Virus record (IMG/VR): IMGVR_UViG_3300046006_004608
Span: 1-44,367 of that record
DNA: 44,367 nt
Strand: one strand, 5' to 3'
From: a virus
Position numbers and translations under genes: made by a program. Shown one piece after another: positions 8,196-17,988 of this stretch; within the stretch, counting starts at the first letter, position 1; the number at the start of each line of letters is the position of its first letter. The notes below the pieces were generated by a model. That model saw only the letters and a list, made by a program, of their open reading frames with translations, was not told the origin of the DNA and made no database searches.

Positions 8196-9124
8196 GATTT
8201 TTGAGTTGTTTCTATTATTTCATTAACATAATTATATGAGCAGAAATTGGAATCAAATGTATTTTCTATATTATAAGGTAATGAATTAGTATAATTTCCT
8301 TTCATAAATAATCTACCATGCTCAGTTACACCAGCATTATGGAATATACAAACTTCATCCCATTTAGAAATAGGATCAGTTGCCCAACAAAAATCTAATC
8401 GTTTGTCTACTTTAGTTTCATGTTCAAATAACCAAGCATTCCATAATAATGACCACATTCCTGCTGTCCATTTTTGTATTGGGTATCCTTCACCTTTCCA
8501 TAATGGTTCTTGTTCACAAAACCATTTATATAATTTTATAGAGTCTTTTTCTACTTTATCCCAATATTCATAAGTAGAATTTTTAACAATATGTTGAGCC
8601 CCCCCTGAATTAGAGTTGAGTAGTTTAGGTATTAAAGGATCTATTCCTATTTGATTGCACATACCTCTATAAATATCCTCTCCTTTAGTTAAAATATATT
8701 GTGTACCTATATAACCTACGGTATCACTTAAATACCATATATTATCATTCAAAGCAAAACTAAAATCTACTGGTTTAGTAAATAATATATCTGAATCATG
8801 TAAAAATAGGGATTGAGTAGATAATTCAGGGTATGCTTGAATATGTTGTTTTAATATATTAAAATAAATTGATGGAATATAAGACATATCCTCTCTAGTA
8901 TCTTGATAGAAGAAAAAACGAACATAATTATACTTATTAACTAACTTATCCCACATCTCTATATTTTCAGGAGTTGAGGTTAAATCATTAGGATTCCAAG
9001 CAACTAAAATATCAATGTCATTACCACTAACCCCATGCTTAACAAAGTTATTAATCATAACTTCAACTTGCCAAGCATAATAAAGTATTCTTGGTTGAAC
9101 ACAAATGTAATGCAAATTTTTCAT
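8183..9124 (-). CDS. Glycosyltransferase-like protein (DxD type)
   Basis: 313 aa. There is no canonical GT2 N-terminus, but LFLHDSDILF (D110-S-D112) is a clear DxD nucleotide-sugar motif after a mixed alpha/beta N-terminal domain. The second half has many Trp and aromatic residues (KWFCEQEPLW, QKWTAGMWSLLWNAW), as in acceptor-binding regions. It is the first gene after the Thr-rich tail protein gene. Such enzymes could attach the first sugar to Thr/Ser; that is inferred from position. Confidence 0.6.
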   Translation of the reverse strand: MKNLHYICVQPRILYYAWQVEVMINNFVKHGVSGNDIDILVAWNPNDLTSTPENIEMWDKLVNKYNYVRFFFYQDTREDMSYIPSIYFNILKQHIQAYPELSTQSLFLHDSDILFTKPVDFSFALNDNIWYLSDTVGYIGTQYILTKGEDIYRGMCNQIGIDPLIPKLLNSNSGGAQHIVKNSTYEYWDKVEKDSIKLYKWFCEQEPLWKGEGYPIQKWTAGMWSLLWNAWLFEHETKVDKRLDFCWATDPISKWDEVCIFHNAGVTEHGRLFMKGNYTNSLPYNIENTFDSNFCSYNYVNEIIETTQKSCLL

Positions 9125-9141
9125 AACAAATTTTTATTTAT

Positions 9142-10383
9142 TTACGGTATAGGACATGTTATGCAAGATGAAGATAAGGTTTCTGTACCTTCAACATACG
9201 TTTGATTACCAAACGTTCCTGGGGTGATTGATGTAATTTCCAAATTAGATCCAGTCTCATTAGGATCAGCCCCTGTTAATGTTATTGTTCCACATGTTTC
9301 TCCTGCTAGTATTGTAGCAGTTCCACTAATAGTACTTGTATCAGCAGCTGTCCAAGTAAGATCAACTGTAACGTTAGTATCTACAGGAGCACTAGCATAC
9401 GCATATGCTACAACATTGCCTGAGCCATTAGCTTGAACACCGGCACATGCCGTAATTGTTATTGTTTCAGGAGCCTCCGTTGTAGTGCTAGTAGTTGTTG
9501 ATGTAGTTGTTGTTGTGGTTGTAGTAGTAGGCTCCGCAGTTGTAGTCGTTGTTGTTGTACTAGTTGTCGTTGTAGGTGCAGCCGTGGTAGTAGTAGTTGT
9601 TGTACTAGTAGTTGTTGGTGCCGTAGTTGTACTAGTTGTTGTGCTAGTAGTTGTTGGTGCCGTAGTTGTACTAGTTGTAGTACTAGTAGTAGTAGTTGGA
9701 GCTGCAGTTGTTGTTGTAGTTGTTGTAGTTGTTGGTGGCGCAGTTGTTGATGTTGTGGTTGTACTAGTTGTTGTAGTAGTAGGGAGACAATCATCAGATG
9801 ATGTAGGAAACATTAATTGATAATCCTGATTAGTAATTATTCCTAATCCATGAGCATAAAATATATTTCCTATATGAGTATTACTAGATTGTGAATCATA
9901 TAGATTACCATATCCATCATCTACTACTCTATAAGCAGAAGAAGATAATATAAATGTGTTTGGTAATATTTTATCACCAAATACACCTTGATTAATTGCT
10001 AATACTCGAATACCTTCCATAGCGCCTGTAGGGAAGTTTTCAACTAATCTAGCACTATCATTATATATAAAATATGATTGTGTAGGTCTTTGTTGTGAAG
10101 CTGATTCGTAATAAATTGAATTAACTAGTGAAGATGTATTTAATAAAGTTGTATACTTTTGATAGAATAGTTGATTTATTTGACTATACAATAAACGCTC
10201 ATATTGTCCTTCACTTTTTGGATCGCTGCCTGAGGAAAAACTACCAGTAAAATTAGTTCCTTTATATATGGTTAAATATTCATTAGATGTTGGAAAGCAA
10301 TCAATAGAAATAGTCCATTGCTTATTAGCATAGTAAGGTACAAATGTAACGTCTGATTTGCTTAACTTTTTGAATGATGCCAT
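9142..10383 (-). CDS. Tail/fibre protein with mucin-like Thr-rich linker
   Basis: 413 aa in three parts. Residues 1-200 are a globular, aromatic-rich N-terminal domain beginning MASFKKLSKSDVTF. Residues 201-306 are almost entirely Thr with Ser and spaced AP/AAP/AEP units. Residues 307-413 are a beta-sandwich-like domain with four Cys near its ends. This is the organisation of an extended, probably O-glycosylated stalk between a tail-anchored and an exposed domain. Two glycosyltransferase genes and an acyltransferase gene follow directly. Receptor binding or mucus/glycan adherence are possible roles. Confidence 0.7.
   Translation of the reverse strand: MASFKKLSKSDVTFVPYYANKQWTISIDCFPTSNEYLTIYKGTNFTGSFSSGSDPKSEGQYERLLYSQINQLFYQKYTTLLNTSSLVNSIYYESASQQRPTQSYFIYNDSARLVENFPTGAMEGIRVLAINQGVFGDKILPNTFILSSSAYRVVDDGYGNLYDSQSSNTHIGNIFYAHGLGIITNQDYQLMFPTSSDDCLPTTTTTSTTTTSTTAPPTTTTTTTTTAAPTTTTSTTTSTTTAPTTTSTTTSTTTAPTTTSTTTTTTTAAPTTTTSTTTTTTTAEPTTTTTTTTTSTTTSTTTEAPETITITACAGVQANGSGNVVAYAYASAPVDTNVTVDLTWTAADTSTISGTATILAGETCGTITLTGADPNETGSNLEITSITPGTFGNQTYVEGTETLSSSCITCPIP
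9466..9783 (-). repeat. Thr-rich low-complexity coding repeat
   Basis: Encodes residues 201-306 of the tail protein, with about 106 codons dominated by ACN in irregular (T)n-S, (T)n-AP and (T)n-AAP units. All third positions vary (ACA, ACT, ACC, ACG), so the protein repeat is conserved without an identical DNA repeat. This suggests selection on the protein rather than recent slippage. Confidence 0.85.
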
Positions 10384-10388
10384 ACATA

Positions 10389-11321
10389 TTAGTAATCTAT
10401 CTTAATTCTTATTAATGCTTCTTTAGTAAAATCTTTTGTTAGAGGTCTACTCATTTTAGCTACTGCTAATAATTCATTATTATCATTATATAATCCTACA
10501 GTTGTTGGAAACGTTTGAGGACTATTAATTAATGTTGTATATAATAAATTACCATTATCATCTATAATAGATGGGTTAGTAGTATAATTAAATTCACTAT
10601 TTTTTACACGAGTAAAGAAATATGTTGATGATACAGTTTCAGATGATTTTAATTTAAAACTACCTCCAGCTATAATAGAATCATATAATTTACTTGCATT
10701 ATATGATACTCCAGGAGCTGCTATTTTGCCTGATAGACTTCCAGAATCTAAAATTATTACTCCTAAATCCGGAAAGAAAAAACCATAATTTGTAGCTGTA
10801 CTAAAAGAACCACTAGCTATACTACCACTAATTACATTATAATACCTATTTTCACCAAGAAAACGAGATAAATTAGTAGTTGTACTATCATCTATTAATG
10901 TAATTCCTGATGCTGCTGATAGCTTTAATTCAAAAGAGCCAGGAAGTAAACTTTCTTTATAACGTGAGCGAGCAACATTAATTACATAAATACTACTTGC
11001 TGTTACAGAATTATTAAATGAAAAATTAGTGTTTTCAGTGCCATATACTAAATTTCTATATTGTCCATACACAATACGAGATGGAGAACTACCAGTAACT
11101 AAAGCATTTATTGCAATAGATCCAGATCCATATAAATTACCATATTGAATACTAAATTGTACTGCCGGGGTTGAGTCATATACATCTATGTAATATTCAG
11201 TAGCATTACTTTGAGTAGTAAAGGGAGGTGCTAATTGATATTGATCACCACTCCATAACCCCCGTACTACGGTTTCTGAACTTATTACTTGATCTTCTGT
11301 ATTATATCTTGAAAATGACAT
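10389..11321 (-). CDS. Tail/baseplate structural protein
   Basis: 310 aa. It starts MSFSRYNTEDQVISSETVVRGLWSGD and is rich in Ser, Gly, Asn and Tyr, as in beta-rich virion proteins. The C-terminal 70 or so residues share the VKxSxFNY...NP...GLYNDNNELLAVAK module with the 102-aa protein at 6625. It lies between the Thr-rich tail protein gene and the 220-aa tail protein gene, with gaps under 10 nt, so it is co-transcribed with tail genes. Confidence 0.65.
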   Translation of the reverse strand: MSFSRYNTEDQVISSETVVRGLWSGDQYQLAPPFTTQSNATEYYIDVYDSTPAVQFSIQYGNLYGSGSIAINALVTGSSPSRIVYGQYRNLVYGTENTNFSFNNSVTASSIYVINVARSRYKESLLPGSFELKLSAASGITLIDDSTTTNLSRFLGENRYYNVISGSIASGSFSTATNYGFFFPDLGVIILDSGSLSGKIAAPGVSYNASKLYDSIIAGGSFKLKSSETVSSTYFFTRVKNSEFNYTTNPSIIDDNGNLLYTTLINSPQTFPTTVGLYNDNNELLAVAKMSRPLTKDFTKEALIRIKIDY

Positions 11322-11329
11322 AGTTTATA

Positions 11330-11992
11330 TTAGTTTGTTGATACTTTTTGAATATTCAAAGGTATAGTAATTCTAGCACCACTGTCTCTACCAATCACGG
11401 TAAGTGTAGTTGTTAGGGTAGACAAAGTAGATCCAAATAATGTATTAATAGTTGTTCCTGTTAATGTAAATGAAGTTCCAACTTGTGTTACTGATAGTAC
11501 AGTACCTGTAGTTGTATTTAGTCCTGAAATAGGAGTAGTAGTTGTTATACCAGTACCACTAAAGGTAGATACTAAACGAGAATCAGCAATTGTAGCTATA
11601 TATCCGTTTGATTCAAATGTACTTGTGGCTCCTAAATAATTAAGAGTTTGTGGAGTGATAGTTAATGAAGCCCCTTGTTTAAGAGTAACACTAGTATATC
11701 CTATATTAATAACAGGTAAACGTGAAGTACCACGAGGTAATGTTACTAGTTTATAACGCATCGTTTGTGAATCTTCAGGAAATGCTTCTAATACAGGAGT
11801 ATTTTCAATTGCTTGACCATAAAATGCAGAACCAGAAGGATGTGTTGGATTATATAATGTATAATCAATTTCATCATCTGCTAATGCAAACTGTGTTATT
11901 TGAAAAGACCCATCATTTCGAGCTAATAATTCGCGACCTTTTGTGGTTAATATTGCGTCTACAGTTATTGTTGTAGGATTTAAAATTGCCAT
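11330..11992 (-). CDS. Tail structural protein with conserved N-terminal motif
   Basis: 220 aa. The N-terminal half contains TTKGRELLARNDGSFQI and FALADDEIDYTLY, a pattern I associate with a conserved virion-protein family of large phages. The C-terminal half is a Thr/Ser/Gly-rich beta region (TGITTTTPISG...). It is the promoter-proximal gene of a unit with a late-type box 19 nt upstream. The exact place in the virion is unknown; a tail-tip or fibre-attachment role fits its neighbours. Confidence 0.6.
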   Translation of the reverse strand: MAILNPTTITVDAILTTKGRELLARNDGSFQITQFALADDEIDYTLYNPTHPSGSAFYGQAIENTPVLEAFPEDSQTMRYKLVTLPRGTSRLPVINIGYTSVTLKQGASLTITPQTLNYLGATSTFESNGYIATIADSRLVSTFSGTGITTTTPISGLNTTTGTVLSVTQVGTSFTLTGTTINTLFGSTLSTLTTTLTVIGRDSGARITIPLNIQKVSTN

Positions 11993-12010
11993 AAGTTTCT
12001 ATTGTATATG

Positions 12011-12021
12011 ATATAAATATA
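12011..12021 (-). promoter_or_regulatory. Late-type promoter box
   Basis: Minus-strand TATATTTATAT, 18 nt before the ATG of the 220-aa tail gene, without a GKCA element upstream. Confidence 0.5.
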
Positions 12022-12037
12022 TTAAGTTATAAATTTT

Positions 12038-12769
12038 TTAAAAAGTATTTATTGTTATTGCTGATTGATCTGATAGGAGTTTTAATTTTACCTCTTTAGT
12101 AATAGTATCTATATTATCTAGTACATCAGGTGCTATGTTTTGAGGAATTAAAAATCCATACGATGTGGCACCTTCACGTTTTCTAAAGGTTAAAAAAGCA
12201 TTGTTTTCATCTTCTAATCTGGAAAGTAATAAAAATCTCTGAAAAGAGCCAGACATTAAATTATTACGATATAATGTAGATAAAGGAGAAGTTAATTTTA
12301 ATCTTAATAAGTTATTACCATCAATAAAAACACGTGTTATGCTAGATTCAACATAAGTACCATCAGATAAATAAGTCAATACTATATCATATGGTTTAAT
12401 AACAAATTTATAATCTACATCTCCATAGGTTGAATATAAACTATTTAAGGATCCTGTAAGAGGATTAGGAACAAATAAATAATTTCTATCATGAAAATTA
12501 CTTATACCAGAACCAAATACAATTTCATCACTGTATAAAGTATTTTCAGCAGAACTTGAAAGCGAAGCTGAATTAAAGTAGGGACAATTAAGGGAAGCAT
12601 ACCCTGTAGCTACAGATAATGAAGATACATTTAATGACCCTGCTGATAGAGATGCAGTAAAATTATTAGTAGATGTATTTTTTACTACAAATTTAAATGT
12701 TAGTGTATCTCCTTTTTCTAAAGGAACAGATGCTTGATTTATACTAAATGTTTTTGTTTCGGATGCCAT
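12038..12769 (-). CDS. Hypothetical tail/baseplate protein
   Basis: 243 aa. It is Ser/Asn/Leu-rich with alternating hydrophobic strands, begins MASETKTFSINQASVPLEKGD, and has no signal or membrane segment. It starts 2 nt after the stop of the 1247-aa baseplate gene, so it belongs to that operon. It may be an accessory subunit of the large upstream protein. No family is recognised. Confidence 0.55.
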   Translation of the reverse strand: MASETKTFSINQASVPLEKGDTLTFKFVVKNTSTNNFTASLSAGSLNVSSLSVATGYASLNCPYFNSASLSSSAENTLYSDEIVFGSGISNFHDRNYLFVPNPLTGSLNSLYSTYGDVDYKFVIKPYDIVLTYLSDGTYVESSITRVFIDGNNLLRLKLTSPLSTLYRNNLMSGSFQRFLLLSRLEDENNAFLTFRKREGATSYGFLIPQNIAPDVLDNIDTITKEVKLKLLSDQSAITINTF

Positions 12770-12771
12770 AA

Positions 12772-15700
12772 TTATGCTTCTAATATTAATACTTCTATAT
12801 TATCACCTGGTTGGATTGTTATATAGTCAATTCCTCCTCCTCCTATTATATTAACATAAGAAGGTATAGTATCATCTGCTGGTCTACTATAAGTTCCCGA
12901 TTTAGTAGTACCGTTAACTTTTATTTCTACTACTAAAGGATCTACAAGAAGCCCACCATTATTCATTTTTTTAATCTCTACTCCTAATGATGTTGGAACT
13001 GTTATTCCTAAGGGTCCAATACTAGACTGTTCATTGCTAGTAGGGACACTACCACTAACTTCAAGAGTAGCTGCTGTTATTGCTGAGAAATAAACACTAT
13101 ATTTAGAATATGTACTGGTGTTTATTGAAGCTGTTAATGAACCTGCAGTTCCCGGAGGGGCAGCAGTGTAAAATACTTGTTCAGATTCATATAATAATGT
13201 AGATCCATTTTTAAACACTTGTAAAGACCAAGTAGCACTTTGACTACTTCCGGATAATTCTAATGAAAGATCAAAAGATGCTTGTATTTTATGATTTCCA
13301 AATTCTTGTACCGAATATGAAGGGTGTGAAGTAAAATCACCAGATTTAAAATAAGCTGCTCCTTCTTGTACTACATTAAAAATACTAGGAACATAACTTG
13401 CACTTAAAGGAAATCCAAGTACAGGTGAACCACTTATATATAGAGAAGAACTTGAATTAAGGGCGGTTGCTAGATAAGAACTGGCTCCACTTAAATTTTC
13501 AAAATATAATGTAGGATCTACACTACATGTAGAAAAATATAATATAGGATTATATGAATAACCACTATCAAATATAATCTTATTACCGTCTGTTGTTTTT
13601 TGATTACTTGATTTTTGATTATCAAATTGAGATACATTTAGATAATCACCTGCAATAAATGTTCGTTGTACTTCTTCCCAATGTTTATTACGTTGGTTTA
13701 ATTCTGTCAACCCACCATATTCATCTACAAGATATTTTAAACTAGCTTTATTTCTACCAGGCAAGAATACTGATTCTATTATGTCTGTAAATAATCCTAT
13801 TTTTCTTACATTTTTATCAATCGTTGCTGTTTTACCATATGAATTATCACCAGCATAGGTAGAGGAAGCACTAGTATAGTTACTGTATAATAAACTACTT
13901 ATTTTAACACCTTCATATCTTGATCTGTTATAAGAAGTAAGAGATTCATTTGAATCTTGCAAATAAGCAGGTGTTAATATGCTTCCTGTAGTGCCAAAGA
14001 TATATTCTATATCTTGCCTAGTATTAGATAATCTACTTGCAGATACATTATTTAATAAAATATTAAATTCAGAATGTTCGAATGCATATATGCTATTAGT
14101 TAAACTAGCAGTAGAATTTAAATATGGATTAAAGTTTCTTTCTATCCAATCATTACCATATCTAATTACACTACCACTAAATTCTCCGGTATAATATGAA
14201 CCTCTGCTACCTGTTAATCCTTGATATATGTTTGTATATTCCGTACTAATTGAAGGACCTTCTAAAATAGCATCCATTACTTCTATTTCAGAAGTAGAAC
14301 TAGGATTAGAATAAGACCATTTATTTCTCTCTAATACAGGAGAATTAATAGTAACACCGGTTGAAAGATTTGCTCTTGCAGGAACAAAATCTTTTACCAT
14401 TTTAAATAATGAATTATCAAAAAATTGAATTAATCGGATAAATCCAGAGTAATCCATATTAGATGCTGTAAAGTTATAATAAATATTACGTTGAGTATTT
14501 AAGTCACTATAAGAACTACTATATAATTGTCTTGGATCTCCAATATAGTTGTCTAAAGCCCATGAGGGGTCAGTAGAAGCAATACGCGATGCTGCATATG
14601 TATCTATTTGAGTCTCAGGAGAGAATGAAACATCAACGTAATGTAGATCATCGGTCCTAAATAGCGCAGGTAATGTTGGTTGCTGTTGTAAACTAATATA
14701 GGGTGACAATACACTCCCAGTTACTATATCATTAGTAACTATCCTTACTTTATCAGTATTATATTCGTCTAAAGTACTATTTTTTAAATCACCACCGTAT
14801 TCTTTAACATTCAATATACTACTAGTAATACCAAATGCAGATATTAATGTTTGTAATCCATAAGTTGTTCCTTTAGTTTTTAATAGTAAAGGTAAATTAT
14901 GATAAATACGTTTATAAGATTCAACAAGTAAATCTTTTTGAGGAATTGAATTTAAATAGGAACCTGTAGGGGTAAAATTGTTATCAAAACTAGAACTACC
15001 ATTATTTCCTATTAGAAAAGGAATATTATCTGAATCTCCATATTTGTTATATAATTTTATTCCTAGTGATTGTAGTGTAGTGTATACTAAATCTTTAGAA
15101 ATACCTTGTTCTAGGTTGTTATTTGCTAAGTTTATATCAGTAATAGCATTTAGGAAAATCCAAATATTATCAAAATAATGACCTACCATATTAAGGAAGG
15201 TTATATATTGATCATTATTTCCATCATCTTTAATAAATGAAGGAACAGTATTTGTTAGATTATTTTGATTATAATCATCATAATCATATGCACTAGCAGT
15301 AGTAGCACCATACCAAGTATTAACTAAATTAGATCCAGTTGAATATAAAGTAAATGGTTTTAATGAGCTAGATTTAGGATAAGGAGTAATTTCAAATTCT
15401 AAAGATGATGTTAAAGTAGAACCACTTTCAAAATATAAATAATATTCAAATCCATCAAAATTAACTATAGTATCGTTTATGCTAGCTGTAGCTGAATTTA
15501 AATCATAAATTAAATTGGGATAACTAGATGTTAAAGGAGTATATGTTGTTATAGTATTTCTATAATCTTCAATTTGCTTTACTTTATTATAAAAATTAAT
15601 AACTCTCTGTTTAGCCGAACTAAAAAATATAAAGTTATTAAAATTAGTGTAGTTGGTATTAATATCAGTACTTTGTGAATTTATTAAATTTAAAAGTTGT

Positions 15701-16515
15701 TGATATGATGATGAAATATTTTGTAAACTACTTACTAAACTATTATATGTTTGATAAGAAGTAGCAATGTTATTTTGATTAGGTATATCGATAGCAAAGT
15801 TAGGACCTCTTAATTGTGGACCCGGAGCTGGGGTAATTAATTTATCCAGGTTAATATCAAAAACATATGGGTTTGCCTTTTCATTAACAACCCATAAGGT
15901 AGATTTTTCCTGTATATTATCAGGTAGGGGTTGATATAACTTAAATAAAATTTCATAACCAGAATCTACTTTATTAAGAGCAACATTTATAGCTACTGCT
16001 TGTATGTTGTCACCAAAATTTATAAGATGATCAATAAAATAAGAAGATCCAGTTGCTTCGTTTATAAGGGATAAAGCAGCATCTTCTATTTGTTGATTTG
16101 TTAAGATTGTAGATCCTACTCTTAATTCAGTTCTATCTGCTGATATTTCTTTTAAGAATAATTCAGCACTTGGATTTGAAATTCTATTGTTAAATATATT
16201 ATATTGAACTATAAATTCACCAGATGAATATCCTAAAGTTTGTAAATCCTTAACAGGATCTATTTCAATAATAGGTAAAGCATTTGTATTTGGGTCTACA
16301 AAGGAGGTACTAGGAGATTTAAAATCTTTATAACTATAATTAATATTTAAAAGATTATTACCCGCATCATAAACAAAATATTCAATATAATCATTTTGTT
16401 GACCAAAATCTTCTTTTAATATTTGTGGTAAAAATAAATTAAGGTCAGCCTCATCATAACGAGATACCTGTTGAGTATTTAAAATTTCACCTATTATTTT
16501 AATATTATCCGCCAT
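12772..16515 (-). CDS. Very large baseplate/tail structural protein
   Basis: 1247 aa, the longest gene in the window. It is rich in Ser, Asn, Tyr and Thr, with long stretches of Y/S/N-rich beta sequence, a possible helical segment near 255-310 (SLQNISSSYQQLLNLINSQ) and a C-terminal Gly-rich beta domain. Position (downstream of gp25- and gp6-like genes) and size fit a baseplate wedge protein of the gp7 kind or a giant fibre-anchoring protein. Sequence alone does not decide. It overlaps the 109-aa gene upstream by 1 nt. Confidence 0.6.
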   Translation of the reverse strand: MADNIKIIGEILNTQQVSRYDEADLNLFLPQILKEDFGQQNDYIEYFVYDAGNNLLNINYSYKDFKSPSTSFVDPNTNALPIIEIDPVKDLQTLGYSSGEFIVQYNIFNNRISNPSAELFLKEISADRTELRVGSTILTNQQIEDAALSLINEATGSSYFIDHLINFGDNIQAVAINVALNKVDSGYEILFKLYQPLPDNIQEKSTLWVVNEKANPYVFDINLDKLITPAPGPQLRGPNFAIDIPNQNNIATSYQTYNSLVSSLQNISSSYQQLLNLINSQSTDINTNYTNFNNFIFFSSAKQRVINFYNKVKQIEDYRNTITTYTPLTSSYPNLIYDLNSATASINDTIVNFDGFEYYLYFESGSTLTSSLEFEITPYPKSSSLKPFTLYSTGSNLVNTWYGATTASAYDYDDYNQNNLTNTVPSFIKDDGNNDQYITFLNMVGHYFDNIWIFLNAITDINLANNNLEQGISKDLVYTTLQSLGIKLYNKYGDSDNIPFLIGNNGSSSFDNNFTPTGSYLNSIPQKDLLVESYKRIYHNLPLLLKTKGTTYGLQTLISAFGITSSILNVKEYGGDLKNSTLDEYNTDKVRIVTNDIVTGSVLSPYISLQQQPTLPALFRTDDLHYVDVSFSPETQIDTYAASRIASTDPSWALDNYIGDPRQLYSSSYSDLNTQRNIYYNFTASNMDYSGFIRLIQFFDNSLFKMVKDFVPARANLSTGVTINSPVLERNKWSYSNPSSTSEIEVMDAILEGPSISTEYTNIYQGLTGSRGSYYTGEFSGSVIRYGNDWIERNFNPYLNSTASLTNSIYAFEHSEFNILLNNVSASRLSNTRQDIEYIFGTTGSILTPAYLQDSNESLTSYNRSRYEGVKISSLLYSNYTSASSTYAGDNSYGKTATIDKNVRKIGLFTDIIESVFLPGRNKASLKYLVDEYGGLTELNQRNKHWEEVQRTFIAGDYLNVSQFDNQKSSNQKTTDGNKIIFDSGYSYNPILYFSTCSVDPTLYFENLSGASSYLATALNSSSSLYISGSPVLGFPLSASYVPSIFNVVQEGAAYFKSGDFTSHPSYSVQEFGNHKIQASFDLSLELSGSSQSATWSLQVFKNGSTLLYESEQVFYTAAPPGTAGSLTASINTSTYSKYSVYFSAITAATLEVSGSVPTSNEQSSIGPLGITVPTSLGVEIKKMNNGGLLVDPLVVEIKVNGTTKSGTYSRPADDTIPSYVNIIGGGGIDYITIQPGDNIEVLILEA

Positions 16516-16844
16516 TATTGTTTAGTCAAATCGTTTATTATTGTTTGAGTATCTAATACTTGTTGTCTTAAAGATGTTATTTCATCTAATAATGCTTGTA
16601 CATCTTCTTGACTAATACTAATACTTAGATAATCTGCTTCCCTCTGTAAAATATATTGATGAGAATTTGTTTCTCCCTCTCGAGGAATTTGATAAAATAG
16701 TTGATCATATAATTCAAAAAAGTCATCAACTGAAAAAGATAAGGGTTCATCTTCTTGAGTTATTAGTTGACTAAATTGAGTATCAATTACTCTATTATAT
16801 GAGTCTTTACTAAATACAGTTTTTTGAACTGGGATTTGGGACAT
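16515..16844 (-). CDS. Small baseplate-operon protein with coiled-coil C-terminus
   Basis: 109 aa. Acidic; FSVDDFFELYDQLFYQIP is followed by a probable C-terminal coiled coil (VQALLDEITSLRQQVLDTQ). It overlaps neighbours on both sides by 1 nt, implying coupled translation. It may be an adaptor or chaperone for the 1247-aa protein encoded just downstream. No family is recognised. Confidence 0.55.
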   Translation of the reverse strand: MSQIPVQKTVFSKDSYNRVIDTQFSQLITQEDEPLSFSVDDFFELYDQLFYQIPREGETNSHQYILQREADYLSISISQEDVQALLDEITSLRQQVLDTQTIINDLTKQ

Positions 16845-17944
16845 TATCTTATAACTTTAAAAATGTAATTTTCATCAAACACTGTTGTTTCACCGTTTGA
16901 AAAAACAGATTTAATTAAAACCTTATAGTAACGTTCAGGTTCTAATCCATTCATATAAATATCAAAATAATTACCCGCAGTTCCACAACTTATTTTAGTA
17001 TATGATGTATCATAATCTACGACAATTTCTTCAGTGTCCAAATCTTTTATTGACCAATATGAAGAAGAAGGTAAAGCTTTTGAATTAGTATAGCTTAATG
17101 TAGTTCTAAATGTTGTTGAAGGATATTGATCTCTTACATTTACTCTAAAACGTTGAACTGAGTCTTGTTGATATTCTGCTTTATTATTTCCTAATGTAAG
17201 GGCAAATAAACTTGAAGTTACTACGGTTAATGAACCTGTATTATATACTGAATCATTCCATCTAAATTCAAGAGCAGGAGGATAAATAGTGTGAGTATTG
17301 CCTGAAAAATATTTAGTTTCAAACTTATCAACATTAGTAAATTCTAAAGATGATGAATGTTTTAAGATGAATCCATAGTTAGCTATTGAGCTACTATTCC
17401 ATGCTAATACAGTATTAGTTACTTTAGTTTCAATATCTTTTGAAGAAATAAAAGTAAATGATTGTGTTGACTGATATAGAGAACTTGTCCACCACGCACC
17501 ACCACCTACAGTTCCGGTTGCACTATATGAACCTGTTGTTCCTGTTGGAAATATACCAGTAGTCCATACAACACTACCTGATTCTATTGTATATTGCCAA
17601 CTAACACCATCTGTAGTAATAGGAGAATTACCTAATCTACCAGTTCCTACATTCCAATCCTTAGATAAAGGATGAATAAATAATGTATAGTTTGTAGGAA
17701 TTTCAGAAGCGTTAGCTAAATACAATTTTAAGTAAACATCAAAAGCACTACTACTGATTTTATTAGTAATTATATCTGATATTTGATCAGATGGGAATTT
17801 AATAATAGGACGGGATACTTCATTAGTACCCTGTATTGAATAATAGGTACTAACTTCTAGTATTTCATCTATACCCGCATTGAGGGTTGGATAGTATGAA
17901 TAAAGAGTAGCGCTCTTTTCAGGAAATATTTTATAAACAGCCAT
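16844..17944 (-). CDS. DNRLRE-like virion protein
   Basis: 366 aa. The N-terminus (FPEKSATLYSYYPTLNAGIDEILEV then SRPIIKFP) resembles the opening of DNRLRE/CBM96-type beta-sandwich domains, in which a strand pattern D-x-x-L/Y-S...N-x-G is followed by a line such as xxxLLKFD. The C-terminal third looks like a second beta domain (YKVLIKSVFSNGET). It is the first gene after a late-type box and precedes the baseplate genes. A fibre, gp8-like wedge or glycan-binding role is possible. Confidence 0.55.
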   Translation of the reverse strand: MAVYKIFPEKSATLYSYYPTLNAGIDEILEVSTYYSIQGTNEVSRPIIKFPSDQISDIITNKISSSAFDVYLKLYLANASEIPTNYTLFIHPLSKDWNVGTGRLGNSPITTDGVSWQYTIESGSVVWTTGIFPTGTTGSYSATGTVGGGAWWTSSLYQSTQSFTFISSKDIETKVTNTVLAWNSSSIANYGFILKHSSSLEFTNVDKFETKYFSGNTHTIYPPALEFRWNDSVYNTGSLTVVTSSLFALTLGNNKAEYQQDSVQRFRVNVRDQYPSTTFRTTLSYTNSKALPSSSYWSIKDLDTEEIVVDYDTSYTKISCGTAGNYFDIYMNGLEPERYYKVLIKSVFSNGETTVFDENYIFKVIR

Positions 17945-17960
17945 AATTAGTAGTTACTAC

Positions 17961-17971
17961 ATATAAATATA
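17961..17971 (-). promoter_or_regulatory. Late-type promoter box
   Basis: Minus-strand TATATTTATAT, 16 nt before the ATG of the DNRLRE-like protein gene. No GKCA element is present at the accessory-class distance. Confidence 0.55.
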
Positions 17972-17988
17972 GCAATTACAAATTTGTT

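Noticed and set aside
9485-9820. Plus-strand ORF of Val repeats and minus-strand ORF of Gln/Leu repeats
   Set aside because: Both are shadow frames of the Thr-rich codon repeat in the minus-strand tail protein gene.
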